The notes: a model not told the origin generated them from the sequence alone. Shown: positions 1-12,277, counted from the first letter of the stretch. The stretch: DNA of 64,000 nucleotides from Coffea arabica (GCF_036785885.1 NC_092310.1:4402001-4466000); one strand, 5' to 3'. A program made the numbers and translations.

Positions 1-716
1 TGTCAGCACTATTGAATCAACAAGTTGCAGTAAATTGTGAAACAATTTGAAAATTCTATGATGCATAACCGAACAAATACAGTGCAGAAATTTCAGTGCT
101 ATATCCCACCGACCAATCAAAATACATCATTCATCAATTCGACAACTCGAAAGCCAGAAATGCAGCCGTCATGGAATTCAAGAATTTCCATATACAACAA
201 AAGATGACCAAAACCACTACAATTGGTAGCCGTAACAGATGAAAAAAGCAAGTGCCTTTTCGACATTGAATAAGAGATAAAGCAAAGACTCAACTGAGGT
301 GAAAGTTCAAACAAAATTCTCAATCAGAAATTACGGTCAAATCTCTATAATTTAGCCAAATTTCAGATAGACAAAGTTCAAGAAACGACTTAGTTTCATA
401 GCATCCATAAACCAAGTAAAAAAATGACGGTCGGGGATCTCTCAAGGATCAATTTACACTCATTGGATACCAAAATTTCAAACAGGAAGAACCCCAAAAA
501 ACCCAAAACTGAGTGCAAATTATTTACCTGCAATACTCTAGTAATACTAAAAATTAAAGAAAGGAATGAATTGAAGTAATTAGTTAATAGATATCTACCT
601 TAGATGAAATTCTCAATTGCTTATCTCTCCTCTGCTGGAAGTCAAAAAGTTGCTTGATTTTTTCTGCTACTGGGCCAGCTAGAACGAGAGGAGCAAGATG
701 GCAGTATAGAGTTTTT
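1..716. other. Intergenic or gene-edge sequence, unassigned
   Basis: No recognisable gene. On the minus strand, 601-716 stays open in one frame and contains the peptide piece GPVAEKIKQLFDF followed by a GT dinucleotide, so it could be an exon edge, but I recognise no family. The rest is AT-rich without long frames. The stretch ends at the start of an inverted-repeat element. Confidence 0.4.
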
Positions 717-1513
717 GGGATAATCTCAGAGACCCCCCTTGAGGTTTCTTACAATATCACTTAACATCTCCATAGTTTTAAAAATCTCACTTATCTCCTT
801 TAGATTGACAGTTTTTGTAACATTTTATTTCTTTGAAGAAAAGCAAGAGAGAAAATTTGATTTTCAATACTATTCTTATGTTATCCTATTTTTAAAACTT
901 ATATCAACGATAAAAATTAAAATACAGCTAAAAAGTAATGTTAAAAATGTTTAGAAATTGCCCATGTTGTTTTCACAAAAAAAGGCAATTTTTATATATT
1001 TTATCGTGTCTTTATTTTTTGATTAATTGTTTTAATACTAGCTTATTTATAAATTTTTTTTAATTAAAAAGGCTTTACATGCAAACCACACGTATAAAAA
1101 ATGTTATTTTAATTTTTAGTACAACTTGTATTATATCATGTATTAAAATATTTCTTGAATACATTGCTTGATTTCCTTAAATTCGTCTTGCAAAATTTTT
1201 TAAGATGTAAATAACTTACCAAAATCTTACTTAACCACTTTTTTTGTTGCCCCACCACCACTTGGATACATAGTAATATGGACTAATATTGGATGGTCAT
1301 TTGGATATTTTTGGGGGTTAAAAATTCTCTTTTTGTTAGGGATTTTTGGTTAAATAATTATTAAAAATGCAATGGTAACATCATCAATTTGTGACCGTTG
1401 AAAATGAAATCTAGCCTTGTCAATCTGATAGAAAAAGTAAGTGAGATTTTAGAAACCTCAAGGGCATTAAGTGACATTAGGGGAAAGCTTAGTGGAGGTT
1501 TTCAAAATTATCC
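717..1513. mobile_element. MULE-like inverted-repeat element (MITE), CCTC-type TIRs
   Basis: The left end starts gggataatctcagagacc and the right end finishes ccaaaattatcc-like in inverted form. When the right end is reverse-complemented the two arms share gaggtttct, atcacttaa and aaaatctcactta blocks in the same order over about 100 bases, then diverge. No transposase frame is visible and I found no clean TSD, so the copy is old. The arms resemble those of the elements at 3267-4772 and 30106-31177, which points to one family in this region. Confidence 0.65.
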
Positions 1514-3257
1514 TTTTCCTTTATTCTACTAAAGAAAATTACGGTTATTCACAAGATGTAACCACCAATTTGTCTATATTACATCTTTAGCCTCCCAAAA
1601 CTTGCTAATTGGACAATAGACCAGCTTTGGCTTTTGATTGGAGAAGTCTCTTGATTAAAACTTAAAATTACTACAAAAAAATTATTGGTTTTTAATGGAT
1701 TTGTGTAATGAGTTACAAATTGATAGTCTAAGATACTTAATTGCTTAGATTGATAGTTTAGTATGCATACTGCTAACAAGTAATAGTTCCAAGGGGGTAA
1801 TTTTTGCATGTAATTTTTAAAGTTTTTCTAATGTGTAATTAGTCCTTAAATCATGGTATTAAAACTATGAATACACTAGGTCTGCTTTTTTTTCTTTTTT
1901 TTTTTTGTGAAAGGAAAACATTTGATAATATTAAACAATAATTACAGAGTTCTAGTTTTAACAGCTAAATTATGAGCTAAACTGACAGATGACCTACTAA
2001 CCTTCAGAAAGATGATTGAAGCAAAAGATTGAGACATACAGACTATGTCTTGAATAATGGACCTAACATACACATCCGAACCGGATAGATCCATAATCAT
2101 AATGTAATTTATGAGCAGAAGGGAATCTTTCTTGACCAAAATACTGGCATATTTGCAGCTGTTTAGCCCATATCAAAGCATCCAAACAAATCAGAGCTTC
2201 GTGCAAATTGGAGATGACGAATATACCTTCTTGCTTTGTTTATGCCTTTATGGACTGTATTATGAAGTGGATCTTGAAACACCCATCCAATGCCTGCTGA
2301 ACAGTCATGGATTCAGAACGATCCATCAACTAAACTATCTCCATTACAAGCAACCGTGAAATTTTGGATATCAGCTGATACCTGAAGGGAAAAAAATCTT
2401 ACATATTTCTCTAGGAATTATGCCACTGAGTTGAAGAGCTCCTAACTCGGAGATCAAAACAATTCCTTTCGAAAGGAAGCTTGACCTGAAATTGAACAAT
2501 GCACTGCTTGCAAATTTTGCAGAGGTTCAAACGCTTTGTCTTCCCATATCATCTGATTTCTTGCTAGATTAAATTTGCCATAGGATGTGTGTCGACGAAG
2601 TAACTAGTACTATATAGTACTTGGCATCTACTATGGTTTTTTATGTTAAAAAATTCAATGAGTTTTTATTTTGTCATCTTTTATCCCCAACTAGGGCACC
2701 AAAGCCATGACATCTTTTATTTTATTTTATTTTGTCAAACGTCAACTATCTACACCTATTCATACTTTATGAGAAAGGAACATATCCAATTGAATCATTG
2801 GAAACTAGAAATGACTAAACAGTCACATAAAATGGCATATCCCAAAAAAAAAACAAAAAATAAAAAACGCATTAGTTATCTGTTACGGCTCTGACAACTG
2901 TATATAACTACCTATTTAGTACAAGAAACATATAACAGACAACTAGACATAAAGCAGCATTTAACCTATAAAATGCAAATCTTTTATAAAAAATACAAAC
3001 TTACTTTTAATAAATTAATTTTTACAAATAAAATTTGGGTGCATTTGATGAAGCTGAAGTTTGAAATCTGAAATATAAAGTTTCAATCCATTAAGTTATT
3101 GAATTGTTAAATATTAAATCTAGTACATTTGAGTGCATATCACATACCTTCAATGATAAATGAATAATTTATTACTTAGTTTTGAGAGCAAATTTTACAT
3201 AAAAAATTCAGTAGCACCTAATTAATTCACATGTTCAATTTTTTGTTATTAAATGGT
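1514..3257. other. Intergenic, nothing recognisable
   Basis: AT-rich sequence with homopolymer T and A runs and a short TTTTA repeat near 2717-2735. The few open frames are under 85 codons, biased to low-complexity residues, and match no family I know. Confidence 0.5.
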
Positions 3258-3266
3258 TTGAATATA
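3258..3266. repeat. Target-site duplication, left copy (9 bp)
   Basis: ttgaatata lies directly before the element that starts at 3267 and is repeated exactly at 4773-4781 directly after its end. A 9-bp duplication is typical of Mutator-superfamily insertions. Confidence 0.85.
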
Positions 3267-4772
3267 GGGATAATTGCAGAAACCTCCCCTGATGTTTCTG
3301 ACATTTGCACTGACCTCCCCTGTGGTTTGAAAAATTACACTGACCTCCCCTGAGGTTACTAATCCTTTGCAAATTTAGTCCAAACGATTACAATATTGTT
3401 TTAGGGAGTGAAATTAGAATTTTTTTACCAAATTTGTCTTTTGCACTACATGTCCAATGAATGACAAAATACTACAAATTAATTAACAATTAATAAACTT
3501 TAAAAAATATAGTTTATAGGCAAATACGCATTACATATTTAAAGTACCGGCTCTTTATGAGTATTTTACTTTCAAACATTTAATTTAATACAAATATTTA
3601 TGCTCAAATACATATTTGTATTTACTTTCAAATATTTAATTTTTGTTAAATACAAAAAACTACCAATCTCTCTTCCGTAAAAATATTAATATAACACTTT
3701 TTCAATTTTAGTTACAAACATTTATGTATGTAACATAAATTAAATGATTCAAAATAAAATACTCATAAAGAGCCAATACTTTACTCATGTAATCAATGAA
3801 AGCCATAAAGAATTAATACTTTATGGGCCATTTTTTTTGTTTTTTAAATATTTAATTTATATTAAATAAATAACCTACCGATTTCTTTTTTGCAAGAATA
3901 TTACTGTAACACTTTTTGAATTTTACTTACAAACATTGATATATTTATCATAAATCAAATGTTTGAAAGTAAAATATCCGTAAAAAACCGGTACTTTAAA
4001 TGAATAATGCGTGTTTGCCTATAAAGAGCCGGTAACTATTTAAAGTATCGGTTCTTTAAGAGTATTTTACTTTCAAATATTTAATTTAATACAAATATTT
4101 ACGCTCAAATACAGATTTGTATTTATTTTCAAATATTTAATTTTTGTTAAATACAAAACCTACCAATCTCTCTTCTGTAAAAATATTAATATAACACTTT
4201 TTCAATTTTATTTACAAACATTTGTGTATTTAACATAAATGAAATGATTCAGAATAAAATGCACATAAAGAGTGAATACTTTACTCGTGTAGTGGATGAA
4301 AACCATAAAAAATTAATACTTTATGGGACATTTATTTTTTTTAAAAAAATATTTAATTTATATTAAATAAATAATCTATCGATTTCCTTTTTGCAAGAAT
4401 ATTACTATAACAATTTTTTAATTTTACTTACAAATATTGATATATTTATCATAAATTAAATATTTGAAAGTAAAATACCCGTAAAGAGCCGGTATTTTAA
4501 ATGAGTAATGTGTGTTTGTCCATAAATTATACTCCTTAAAGTTTATTAATTGTTAATTGATTTATAGTATTTTGTTGTTCATTGGATATGTAGCACAAAG
4601 GGCAAATCTAGTACAAAATTCTAATTTCACTCCATAAAATAAATATTTTAATCGTTTTGACTAAATTTGCAAAGGATTAATAATCTCAGGGGAGGTCAGT
4701 GTAATTTTTCAAATTACAGGAGAGGTTAATGCAAATGTCAGAAACCTCAGGGGAGGTTTTTGCAATTATCCC
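3267..4772. mobile_element. Non-autonomous MULE-like element with long TIRs
   Basis: The 1506-bp element opens with gggataattgcagaaacctc and closes with its inverse. The arms remain alignable for roughly 270 bases. A perfect 9-bp TSD flanks it. The interior has no transposase frame and holds a duplicated block: the piece around 3540-3660 (gtaccggctcttt onward) recurs, diverged, around 4042-4160, and parts recur inverted. The Mutator assignment rests on TSD length and long TIRs. The element lies roughly 0.5 kb upstream of the GOT1 start codon, so it could affect that promoter, which is inference. Confidence 0.85.
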
Positions 4773-4781
4773 TTGAATATA

Positions 4782-5305
4782 TTAAGATCTGAATAGTATT
4801 AGCAAGTGATTTATTTTGTCACATTGCCAAAACTAATAGTAAAACAACGTCATCAAGCAAATGAAAAACTCCCGTTGCTTCCCTTCAAAGAAGAAGACTA
4901 GACTAACAGAGTAGCCCATACCATTCCCATCTCAGCTACAATCCTATGCTATAACTTTCATAGCTCCACTTTTGCTTCTCTCTCTCTCACACACACACGC
5001 AGTAGATAGACTCAGTTAATTTGGTGCAGATTCGGAGGAGAAAAAGAGAAAAGGAAAAGAAGGTAGACAGAAAGAAAGATATCTTTTACGATCCCAAAAC
5101 CCTAGATCACTTTCTAATTACTTGATTATTTCTTTTTTATTCGTTTCATTTGGATTCTTGTTCTAATTGAGTTACTTAAATTCGAGATTTTTTGGTTTAA
5201 TTTGATTATTGTTGTGGTTATTGTCATCGCAGGTTTCATTTTCACTTGGATTTGGTCAGCAGGTTTCGTTGAATCCATATCGGGTTTTGTATTTCAATTG
5301 GAAAA
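4782..5305 (+). promoter_or_regulatory. GOT1 promoter and 5' leader
   Basis: Between the MULE-like element and the GOT1 start codon lies a short promoter. It contains a CT/CA-rich tract (about 4977-5000), a purine-rich leader and a telo-box AAACCCTA at about 5097-5104, a motif common near starts of constitutively expressed plant genes. The leader may contain an intron ending at a cag near 5232. The transcription start cannot be placed from sequence alone. Confidence 0.5.
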
Positions 5306-8300
5306 ATGGTGTCCTTTGAGATGAACGATATTAAAAGTGAGTTTTTTTTTAGATGAACGATATTTTGTTATTCTTTTGCGTTTAATTGAATGATTTGTGC
5401 TCTGGTTTAGTGGCACGAGACGAAATTGATATCTGATGGTTTAGGATTTATGTGGACTTTAGTTGCAAATGCTGTATTTAGGTTATCCATATCCAATTGG
5501 TCTGTTAATCGGTATATTTAGCAAGTTTGGATACGAAAATTTGATAGCGGGTGCCTTCTCTTCTTCTTCTTCTTCTTTGTTGATTTTTTGAGCTACTATT
5601 TCTAGTTTTCTACTTCATGAAAGTGAAATAGGTAATATGTCGGGTACAAAAATCTAAAAATTGTGATTGACTTGACATGGTGTAGAGGATACTTGAAGTC
5701 AATCTCAAATTTATGGGCAGTGTAAGTTTAATGAAATGTTGGAATAGTGATTATTTCCTTGAAAGATGCTAGCTTTAGTACTTCGGGTGGATACCTGGGA
5801 TGAGTTCGATGGTATATGTACAAAGGTTGAAGCTTGGGATGCTAGCTTTATGGGCAGTTGAAGCCTAAAGGAGTATTGAGGCTGAATATCTGCTAACAGT
5901 AGCGTTTTATGAATACATGGTATATGCAGTCAATTCAGCGGATTGATTTTCTCTACATAGCTAGGTTTAGTAGTGCTGTGACATTGCCAAATCTGTATGA
6001 GGACAAGCAAATTTTGGATCACAAATTGATTTGCAGCTGATTCTGGACAAGCATTTTCTTCCTTTTGTTTGACAGTGAAGAGATGATTTGATTAATTGTA
6101 CAAAGGTCATCAATGATCTGTGAAGTAATTTTGAAGAGAAAACTCATAGTAGTTTCAGTTAATCGTACAATCATGTTTTATGGAGGGTTTAGTGAACTAT
6201 CAGTTAAAGAGCTGTGCTTTTTGGTTAGTAGAGTTATGCACTTACAAACACTCTCACACAAATGCACACTCCCTTTAGATGTTTAAGCTATGGCTTCGAA
6301 AGTGATATTATGCTGAAGTTGTATGTTTGTAGCTTTACTGCTTAATAACTTCAGAAATCAAGCATACTTCAGTTCATTAATACAAATTGCAAACTTGATA
6401 CAAATAAGAGAAAGTAGCATTTTGTTGATAAGAACTTACTTCAACTGGTCTAGTACCTTTCATGTTCTTGGATAAATTTATAAGCTGAAAGAAAATATGG
6501 ATAGAGTTTGAATATGTTCATGAAAGAAAATATAGTGAGAAAACGAGAGGGTAAGTGGATTAATAAGGGAAGCTTTGCAAGTGAGAAAAAGCTTGTGTTA
6601 ATGTAAATGTTTGACTGGAATAGTTTAGACTACAAAGCTATTGGGAAAGTTATTTATCTTCCTGTTCGCTTACCTTTGAAGGAACAATTAGATTTCAGAG
6701 TATACCTGTACAATTGGTGACTTCAGGCTTGAAGACTTTACTAGTTTTGTCCAAGTATAGCATTTCTTTTGCATGCTTTGCCTAATATATATTATTTAAA
6801 AACTTGATCTGGCACTTTTAATTCAGTGAAGGGTGGAAGGGACTTTAATCAAGAATTTTTGTAGGTTCAATTGTAAGTGCAACTTGTAAGAGCTTGAACT
6901 CATTAAGGCTAATGAGCTACAATGCGAAGGGGCAGCTCGTTGTGTGTGTGTGTTTTTGGGTTTTTGTTTTTTTTTTTTTGGGGGGGGGGGTGTTGCAGTG
7001 TGCTTCACTTTCCCATCGTCAAATGTATACACCACCAATAAGGGCCATGATGAGCTGGCTGTGTAAATGTTTGGTTATTATTCTCTTTTTGTGAAGGTCT
7101 GACTTTCATTCTTGCTATTGCAACTGAGCTTCTTAATTACTTGTCAAGATGCATTTTAGATACTTTGTTGCACCTTTGCGGTTTTAAAAACTTGGGTTGC
7201 TGTTCTGAAACAGAGATTGGCCTGGGATTGACGGGATTTGGGGTTTTCTTCTCATTCCTGGGGGTCATTTTCTTCTTTGACAAGGGGCTAATTGCAATGG
7301 GAAATGTAAGTAAAATAGTTGTTTACCGTATTTTCCTTGCTTTGTGCCTCTTTCATATTCTTTGCCATTTTGCTTAAAACATTTCTTATCACCTTGAATC
7401 AGATCCTTTTCTTTTCTGGGGTTACATTGACCATTGGGTTGAAGTCATCTATGCAATTCTTCACGAAGCGTGCCAATTATAAGGTTTGAAGTACTTTCCT
7501 GTCTGTGTTAGGTTTCTCAACTTGTGTATTATTTCTTACTGGTTGAGTTTGTATTTGGTTATTCAATAGGGAACAATATCATTTGGTGCTGGATTTTTCT
7601 TGGTTGTCATAGGCTGGCCAATATTAGGAATCATCTTGGAGGCTTATGGGTTCATTGTGCTCTTCAGGTTTGTTGGACTGCCTCTGGCCTTTAATGGTAA
7701 TTTGATCTTAGTAGCAGTTATTGGTTTCTCATAAGGTACCTCTTGCAGTGGGTTTTGGCCGACACTGGCAGTTTTTCTTCAAAAGATACCCATTCTTGGT
7801 TGGGTGTTTCAGCAGCCATATATTAGATCGGTAAGTTCTGTTTGCAGACTAGGTGTGTTGCAAAATATTTTTTTAGAAGATGCAGCATGATAAGAAGTTT
7901 CAGTGAAAAGGATATGTGATGCAAGGTTTTGGTTGCATGTTCACCAATGTTAGTATTCTTTTGGGTATGCCTTGTGTTATTTAACGTCTATATAGCTTAT
8001 TTTATCATGCATGTGGACTAATACAATTATGATAAATTCTTAAGGGCAACTCTGTGTGCCTAACTCTTTTGCTTACTGCCAACACTCAAAGAGTGTTCTG
8101 TGCATTACGATTTTGAAGCCGATTCTCTTTTTTATTTCTTCTTTTTGCTTGTGGGAAGAAATAATTTCCGGGTGCTGAGTGCGTTCGAGAGGATGAAGAA
8201 TCTATTGGTAGTAAATTATGAATTCTGTTTCAATATCCAAGTTTTATACAATGATTTTCCTGACTTACACTTATTTACAACCCCTTGCAAAAGGAAACAG

Positions 8301-9400
8301 TGGAACTGTGAAAGAGGAACTGTTTTCATCATTTTTAAGGCACACATTTGTGTTCTAATTGTTCAATTTTCAGAGTTGTGTGTATGACAAATTGAGTTGT
8401 GTTAGGAGGATCAAAGCAAAGCATAATGTAATAAAGTTGTATTATGCAGTCCTTAAAAATTTAGGGATGTTTATGGCAATGACTAACTTCATAAGTAATT
8501 TATGGCTAGTGTAAGAGATTCGACTATTAGAAAGTGAGCTGGCTGACATTTGAGTGAGATCCATTAAATTGTGCAATGCAACTTTTCACTTTATTATTCA
8601 TAGAAATTGAGAAATGTTGAGCTTTTAGCACTGTTAAACATGTTGATATTTGATATGCATCTATGAAGTCCTCGTTGTGTGTGAAGGCGTGATAAGAGTG
8701 ATGATGATTGTCACCTGGGATGCTGCTTCTTTGATAGTGATCGCAACCATGTTCTTTTGAATTAACTTCCTGGATTTTCATGAACCCAAAGCTTCGCACT
8801 CTTGCCTTGAGGACTCTAACTTCCTTCTACATCCTCTAAAAGAAAAAGAAAATAGAGATAAAATTTAAGAGAAGTAACATGGAAAGGATGTTCTTTTGTC
8901 TAAATGTATGACTGGTGAAAAGATTAGTTTAACTTTTACCAATTTTGTATTTTAGGCATCTTCGTTTTAAATTCATTCAGAACTGCGAACTTGAGTCTTG
9001 CATTTTTTTTTATTATTTTTGTATTCCAAATGGGGGTTTTATGTTTTGTTGTTGGTTTTGTTTACCCTTTTTTTTTTTGAAATGCTTCAGAGATGCATTA
9101 ATCATTAGGGGAAAAAGATTCTTTTTAATGATATGAATGAAGTTGTGTGTTTTAGCTGCCATTTGATGTTACAGAATCATATTTTCATAATTACTCTTCT
9201 GTTCTCTCACTCTGTTTATGTTGAAATTTTTTTTTGTAAAGTTCCTTTATTTGTTTCATTTTTAAAGATCTGTTTCTGTTCTTGTCCTTATTGGAGTGTT
9301 TAAACATATGCATGTGCAATGTTAGTAGATTATATCTGAATTTGCTAGTTCCTCTGTGCAGTTCTTTGACCGCTATCGTGGCAAGAGAGTTCCTGTTTAG
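5306..9400 (+). CDS. GOT1: GOT1-type vesicle transport protein
   Basis: Six exons join without a phase break: 5306-5336, 7214-7305, 7403-7483, 7570-7667, 7749-7830 and 9362-9400, all with GT-AG introns. The product is 140 aa, the usual length for plant GOT1. It begins MVSFEMND and ends RYRGKRVPV, both hallmark ends of the family. Hydrophobic stretches lie near residues 13-32, 41-55, 70-100 and 102-120, fitting a small four-helix membrane protein. GOT1 family proteins sit in Golgi/ER membranes and assist ER-to-Golgi vesicle traffic (known from yeast Got1 and plant homologues). Lysine 11 is split across intron 1. Introns 1 (about 1.9 kb) and 5 (about 1.5 kb) are long, and intron 1 carries a T/G homopolymer run near 6968-6991. 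I see no damage, so it should be functional. Confidence 0.95.
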
Positions 9401-9863
9401 TCATCATGCTGGCATGACAGAATCATGATAGCTGTTGGCCTGTGTTTAGGGTGTTGTAAAATACTGAAGGATCAGCACTTCCCTCGTCGAGGATAAGATA
9501 GCACTACCAGTTCTCTCAGCAAATATATGGGGATCTAGTAGACCACATTGTTTTATTCTTGGCTCTTTAGGTAAAAATGTGATATTTTTTACTTTTTCTC
9601 TCTTTTTAGGGCGTGGGAGGAAGCATGATATGTTCTGATATTTTGAGGGTGCTTGCTATATCTTTAATTGATTTCCTCGAAGGTGTTTTTAGGTTGTTTT
9701 GTAGGTTGTGAACCAGCTGTGAATTTTCAATGTCTTACATCTTTTGAGGTAGAGCTGTACAAGCTAAATAGCCAAACCACCGTCTCTTTCCATGTGAAGT
9801 AGCTTTTTTTTTTTTTTTTTTTTTTCCATTTTTTGGTTATAAAATGTATGATGTTTCCTCACA
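9401..9863 (+). other. GOT1 3' untranslated region and flank
   Basis: Non-coding sequence after the GOT1 stop with T-rich stretches and a long poly-T run near 9806-9828. An ataaaa hexamer-like site occurs at about 9839, a possible polyadenylation signal. The Pack-MULE begins just after this stretch, so the transcript end may lie close to the insertion. Confidence 0.45.
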
Positions 9864-9872
9864 TTTTGTTTA
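9864..9872. repeat. Target-site duplication, left copy of Pack-MULE
   Basis: ttttgttta lies directly before the element and is repeated exactly at 11327-11335. Its 9-bp length is the Mutator-superfamily signature. Confidence 0.9.
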
Positions 9873-11326
9873 GGGCAAAAAACTTGGGCGGCCATTAAAC
9901 TTTTCTCAAGATCATGTTTTGGCCATTCAACTATTTTTTGTCAATAATTGATCACTAAATTACTTAATCAGTGAACCCGTGCCCATTTCGTCGGTAATGG
10001 CTCTTAATTTCTGAAATTAGCATTCCACGTGGCAAACCACAGGGACAATTTTGTCCGTCAATCCACTGACCCTTTACTTACCTTAATGGCATCAACTGAA
10101 AAGAAAAAAAGCGATGGAAGCCAACTGAAGTGTCTGGTCTTGTGGAGGGAAAAATAGGGACTCAATTTCCAGCCCTAAATTCTGTGTGAGAAATCGAAGA
10201 AGACAAAGAATGTTGAGACGCTCTCTTAAACTCATACCTAGATGCTCCTGCTGATTAACAACAATGGTGAAGACCTCATGGACAAATTGGAACCCAGCAA
10301 GAAGATTTGTGGTCTGCACTTTAGGAGCTAAAAGAGGACGCAGAGATAACACTTCAGAGTTTACCAACATCGACACAGCATCAGACTCCCTCAACAGCTC
10401 TGTCATTTTCCACGTTGTCACCGACATTCTCGCCTTCGTCCTCTATATGCACCATCAAATCCCTTCGTTTGCACACTAGCCTTACCTGCTCTTTTTTTTT
10501 CTTTTTCCTTTTTCCCCCTTTCCCGTTGACAGTTAAAGATTCTGCCAAATCTTTTTTTTCAAATTATACAATCCCCAACTAATGCATTCGCTTTTACTTT
10601 CTCTCCATAGTGTTTTGCAGGATATTAGCCTCGAATTTGGCGAATTGCAGAAGGAGTACAAGGATTTGGTGAGTAGAGCCCTACTTTTGTGCTTGTCATT
10701 ATTCATTTTCCTCTGAAAACCCAACGATGTTTTTTTTTAAAATTTAATTATGGAATACTAGGAAATAGTACTAGCTTCGCAAGCTGAGATGAAGGCAGCC
10801 TTAAGGAGAAAGCACATTTCCAGAAAGTGAGAGGTGAAGCAGGGTATCAGAAGACTGGAAAAACTAATCAACTGTCTCTAATTTCAAGACTGCTCTTTAG
10901 CTCTTGATCCCTCAGATTCCACAAGTTGAGTGGCTAATTCTGGTTCTTGGACCTAGTCCCTTAAGGCCCATACATCTCTATGAACTCTGTTTGTCAAGCG
11001 GAACAACTGTTTTCGCTGATTTTGTCAGAACAAAAGTGGCTGACGGAATCTGCAGAAAGGTTTTCCATCCCTCTTTCCCTGTTATCTCTGCGTCCTCTTT
11101 TATAATTTTCAGAGATTGTAAGTAAACGGTCAGTGGATTGATGGACAAAATTGCCCCTGTGATTTGCCACGTGGAATGTTAATTTCAGAAATTAAGAGTC
11201 ATTACCGACGAAATGGGCACGGGTTCACTGATTAAGTAATTTAGTGGTCAATTATTGACAAAAAATAGTTCGATGGCCAAAACATGACCTTGAGAAAAGT
11301 TTAATGGCCGCCCAGGTTTTTTGCCC
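9873..11326. mobile_element. Pack-MULE carrying captured host-gene exons
   Basis: The 1454-bp element has terminal inverted repeats of 208 bp (9873-10080 and 11119-11326) with about 11 mismatches by my count, near 95% identity. Both ends read gggcaaaaaac inward. A perfect 9-bp TSD flanks it. The interior carries no transposase but a run of gene-derived exons with retained GT-AG introns (see 10264-11059). That combination is the definition of a Pack-MULE. It inserted about 470 bp beyond the GOT1 stop codon. The TIR similarity and perfect TSD suggest a fairly recent move compared with the other MULE-like elements here. Confidence 0.9.
10264..11059 (+). pseudogene. Captured fragment of p31comet / MAD2L1-binding protein gene
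   Basis: Three exon pieces keep splice signals: one ending at 10466, one at 10611-10668 and one at 10762-11059. Exon 1 reads SSVIFHVVTDILAFVLYM then HHQIPS, and joins in phase to VLQDISLEFGELQKEYKDL. Exon 3 opens EIVLASQAEMKAALRRKH and later reads ILVLGPSPLRPIHLYELCLS. These blocks follow the order of the p31comet core: a helix with a Gln-x-Pro end, a charged coiled region, then a strand LxLGxxxLxPxxxYEL. p31comet binds MAD2 in checkpoint silencing. Here exon 3 has in-frame stops after ISRK and after INCL and a frameshift before the strand, so no p31comet is made. The family call is from remembered motif pattern and needs a search. Confidence 0.65.
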
Positions 11327-11532
11327 TTTTGTTTATGATATGGTAAGGCATAAATTTTGTTTCCAGATTGGGTAGTTCAATTATATACTGAATCATCTGC
11401 AAGACCAACGGTTCTAACATTCGGCTAGTGGGATCAGACTTCCAGTTTGTGCATTTGGCAAAGTTATGCATATATTCTTACCCAAATAATGGTTATATAG
11501 CTTTAGATTATGAAAGTAAGGCATAGGTCGAT
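11327..11532. other. Short spacer, right TSD of Pack-MULE then unassigned sequence
   Basis: The stretch begins with the right copy of the 9-bp duplication (11327-11335). The remainder is non-coding sequence without recognised features. Confidence 0.5.
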
Positions 11533-11603
11533 TTTTTTTTAATGCGAGTGGAAAGTCTCGAACACGAAACCTTTTACTTACACGTCCTCCCCCTTCCTCC
11601 AAA
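11533..11603 (-). mobile_element. SINE-like short insertion (minus orientation)
   Basis: On the minus strand this 71-base stretch has a tRNA-type B-box-like core (gtgttcgagac) followed by an A-run at its 3' end. It is flanked by an 11-bp direct repeat with one mismatch (cataggtcgat at 11522-11532, cataggttgat at 11604-11614). A-tail, B-box-like core and TSD together suggest a truncated plant SINE. Confidence 0.5.
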
Positions 11604-11614
11604 CATAGGTTGAT

Positions 11615-12020
11615 TTACTATGGCTTTCAGATGTTAAACTCCAATTGTACCAATTTATCCGTCTAGTCTCTGTGTATAAGAAATTAAATCAAAGTATTAG
11701 CGTTTTATTGACTCTACGAGTACATACAGAGAAAGTAGTATTACAAACACATGCTGCCAGATTTGGTGGGTTCTAACGCATGAGATTGGCGTATCTACTT
11801 GGAGTTGAGTAGGATCAAACACAAAGGTGAACTCTGTTTTGGGTAAGTTATGTTTAATTCAATAGCAACACAAAATGAATGTTGCAAGAAATCATATCCC
11901 CACTAGAAGTGGAAACCACTATAATCAAAATGCAAACTTGAAAGCAACAACAAACAAAAAGCACAGGTGAATTCACGAAGCTGACTGGTAGAAGTTTCAT
12001 ATTTCAGTTCCACAGCTGCT
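11615..12020. other. Downstream flank of germin-like pseudogene A
   Basis: Non-coding. On the minus strand, 11790-11830 reads FVFDPTQLQ in one frame, which resembles the mature N-terminus of germin-like proteins (usually DPxPLQDFCV). It may be a remnant of a third germin copy, but the piece is too short to be sure. Confidence 0.35.
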
Positions 12021-12277
12021 CTAAAGCTTGGATTGAATTTTTTCCACGGATCTATCAACTTGAAATGCCTTGGCTAGAATGTCTTTTTCGATTGGTGGAT
12101 GGATATGATCGAAAGAAAGAATTTGCAATGAACACTTCAAGAAATTAAGGGCAGCAACGGGTACACTTCCTAGATTATACTGGAAGTGAATAAGTCCCAT
12201 TGAAAAAACAAACACATCACCCTCGTTAACTTGGTTTTCTGGATTTGAAGTGACAAAACCTAAAAGAAGTGTGCCTT

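Noticed and set aside
7141..7377. 78-aa plus-strand frame starting MSRCILDTL
   Set aside because: Only its middle (from the AG at 7214) is the real GOT1 exon 2. The start lies in intron 1.
10092..10427. 111-aa open frame on the minus strand inside the Pack-MULE
   Set aside because: It lies opposite the p31comet-like exon, whose plus-strand splice signals and motifs are convincing. The minus frame matches nothing I know.
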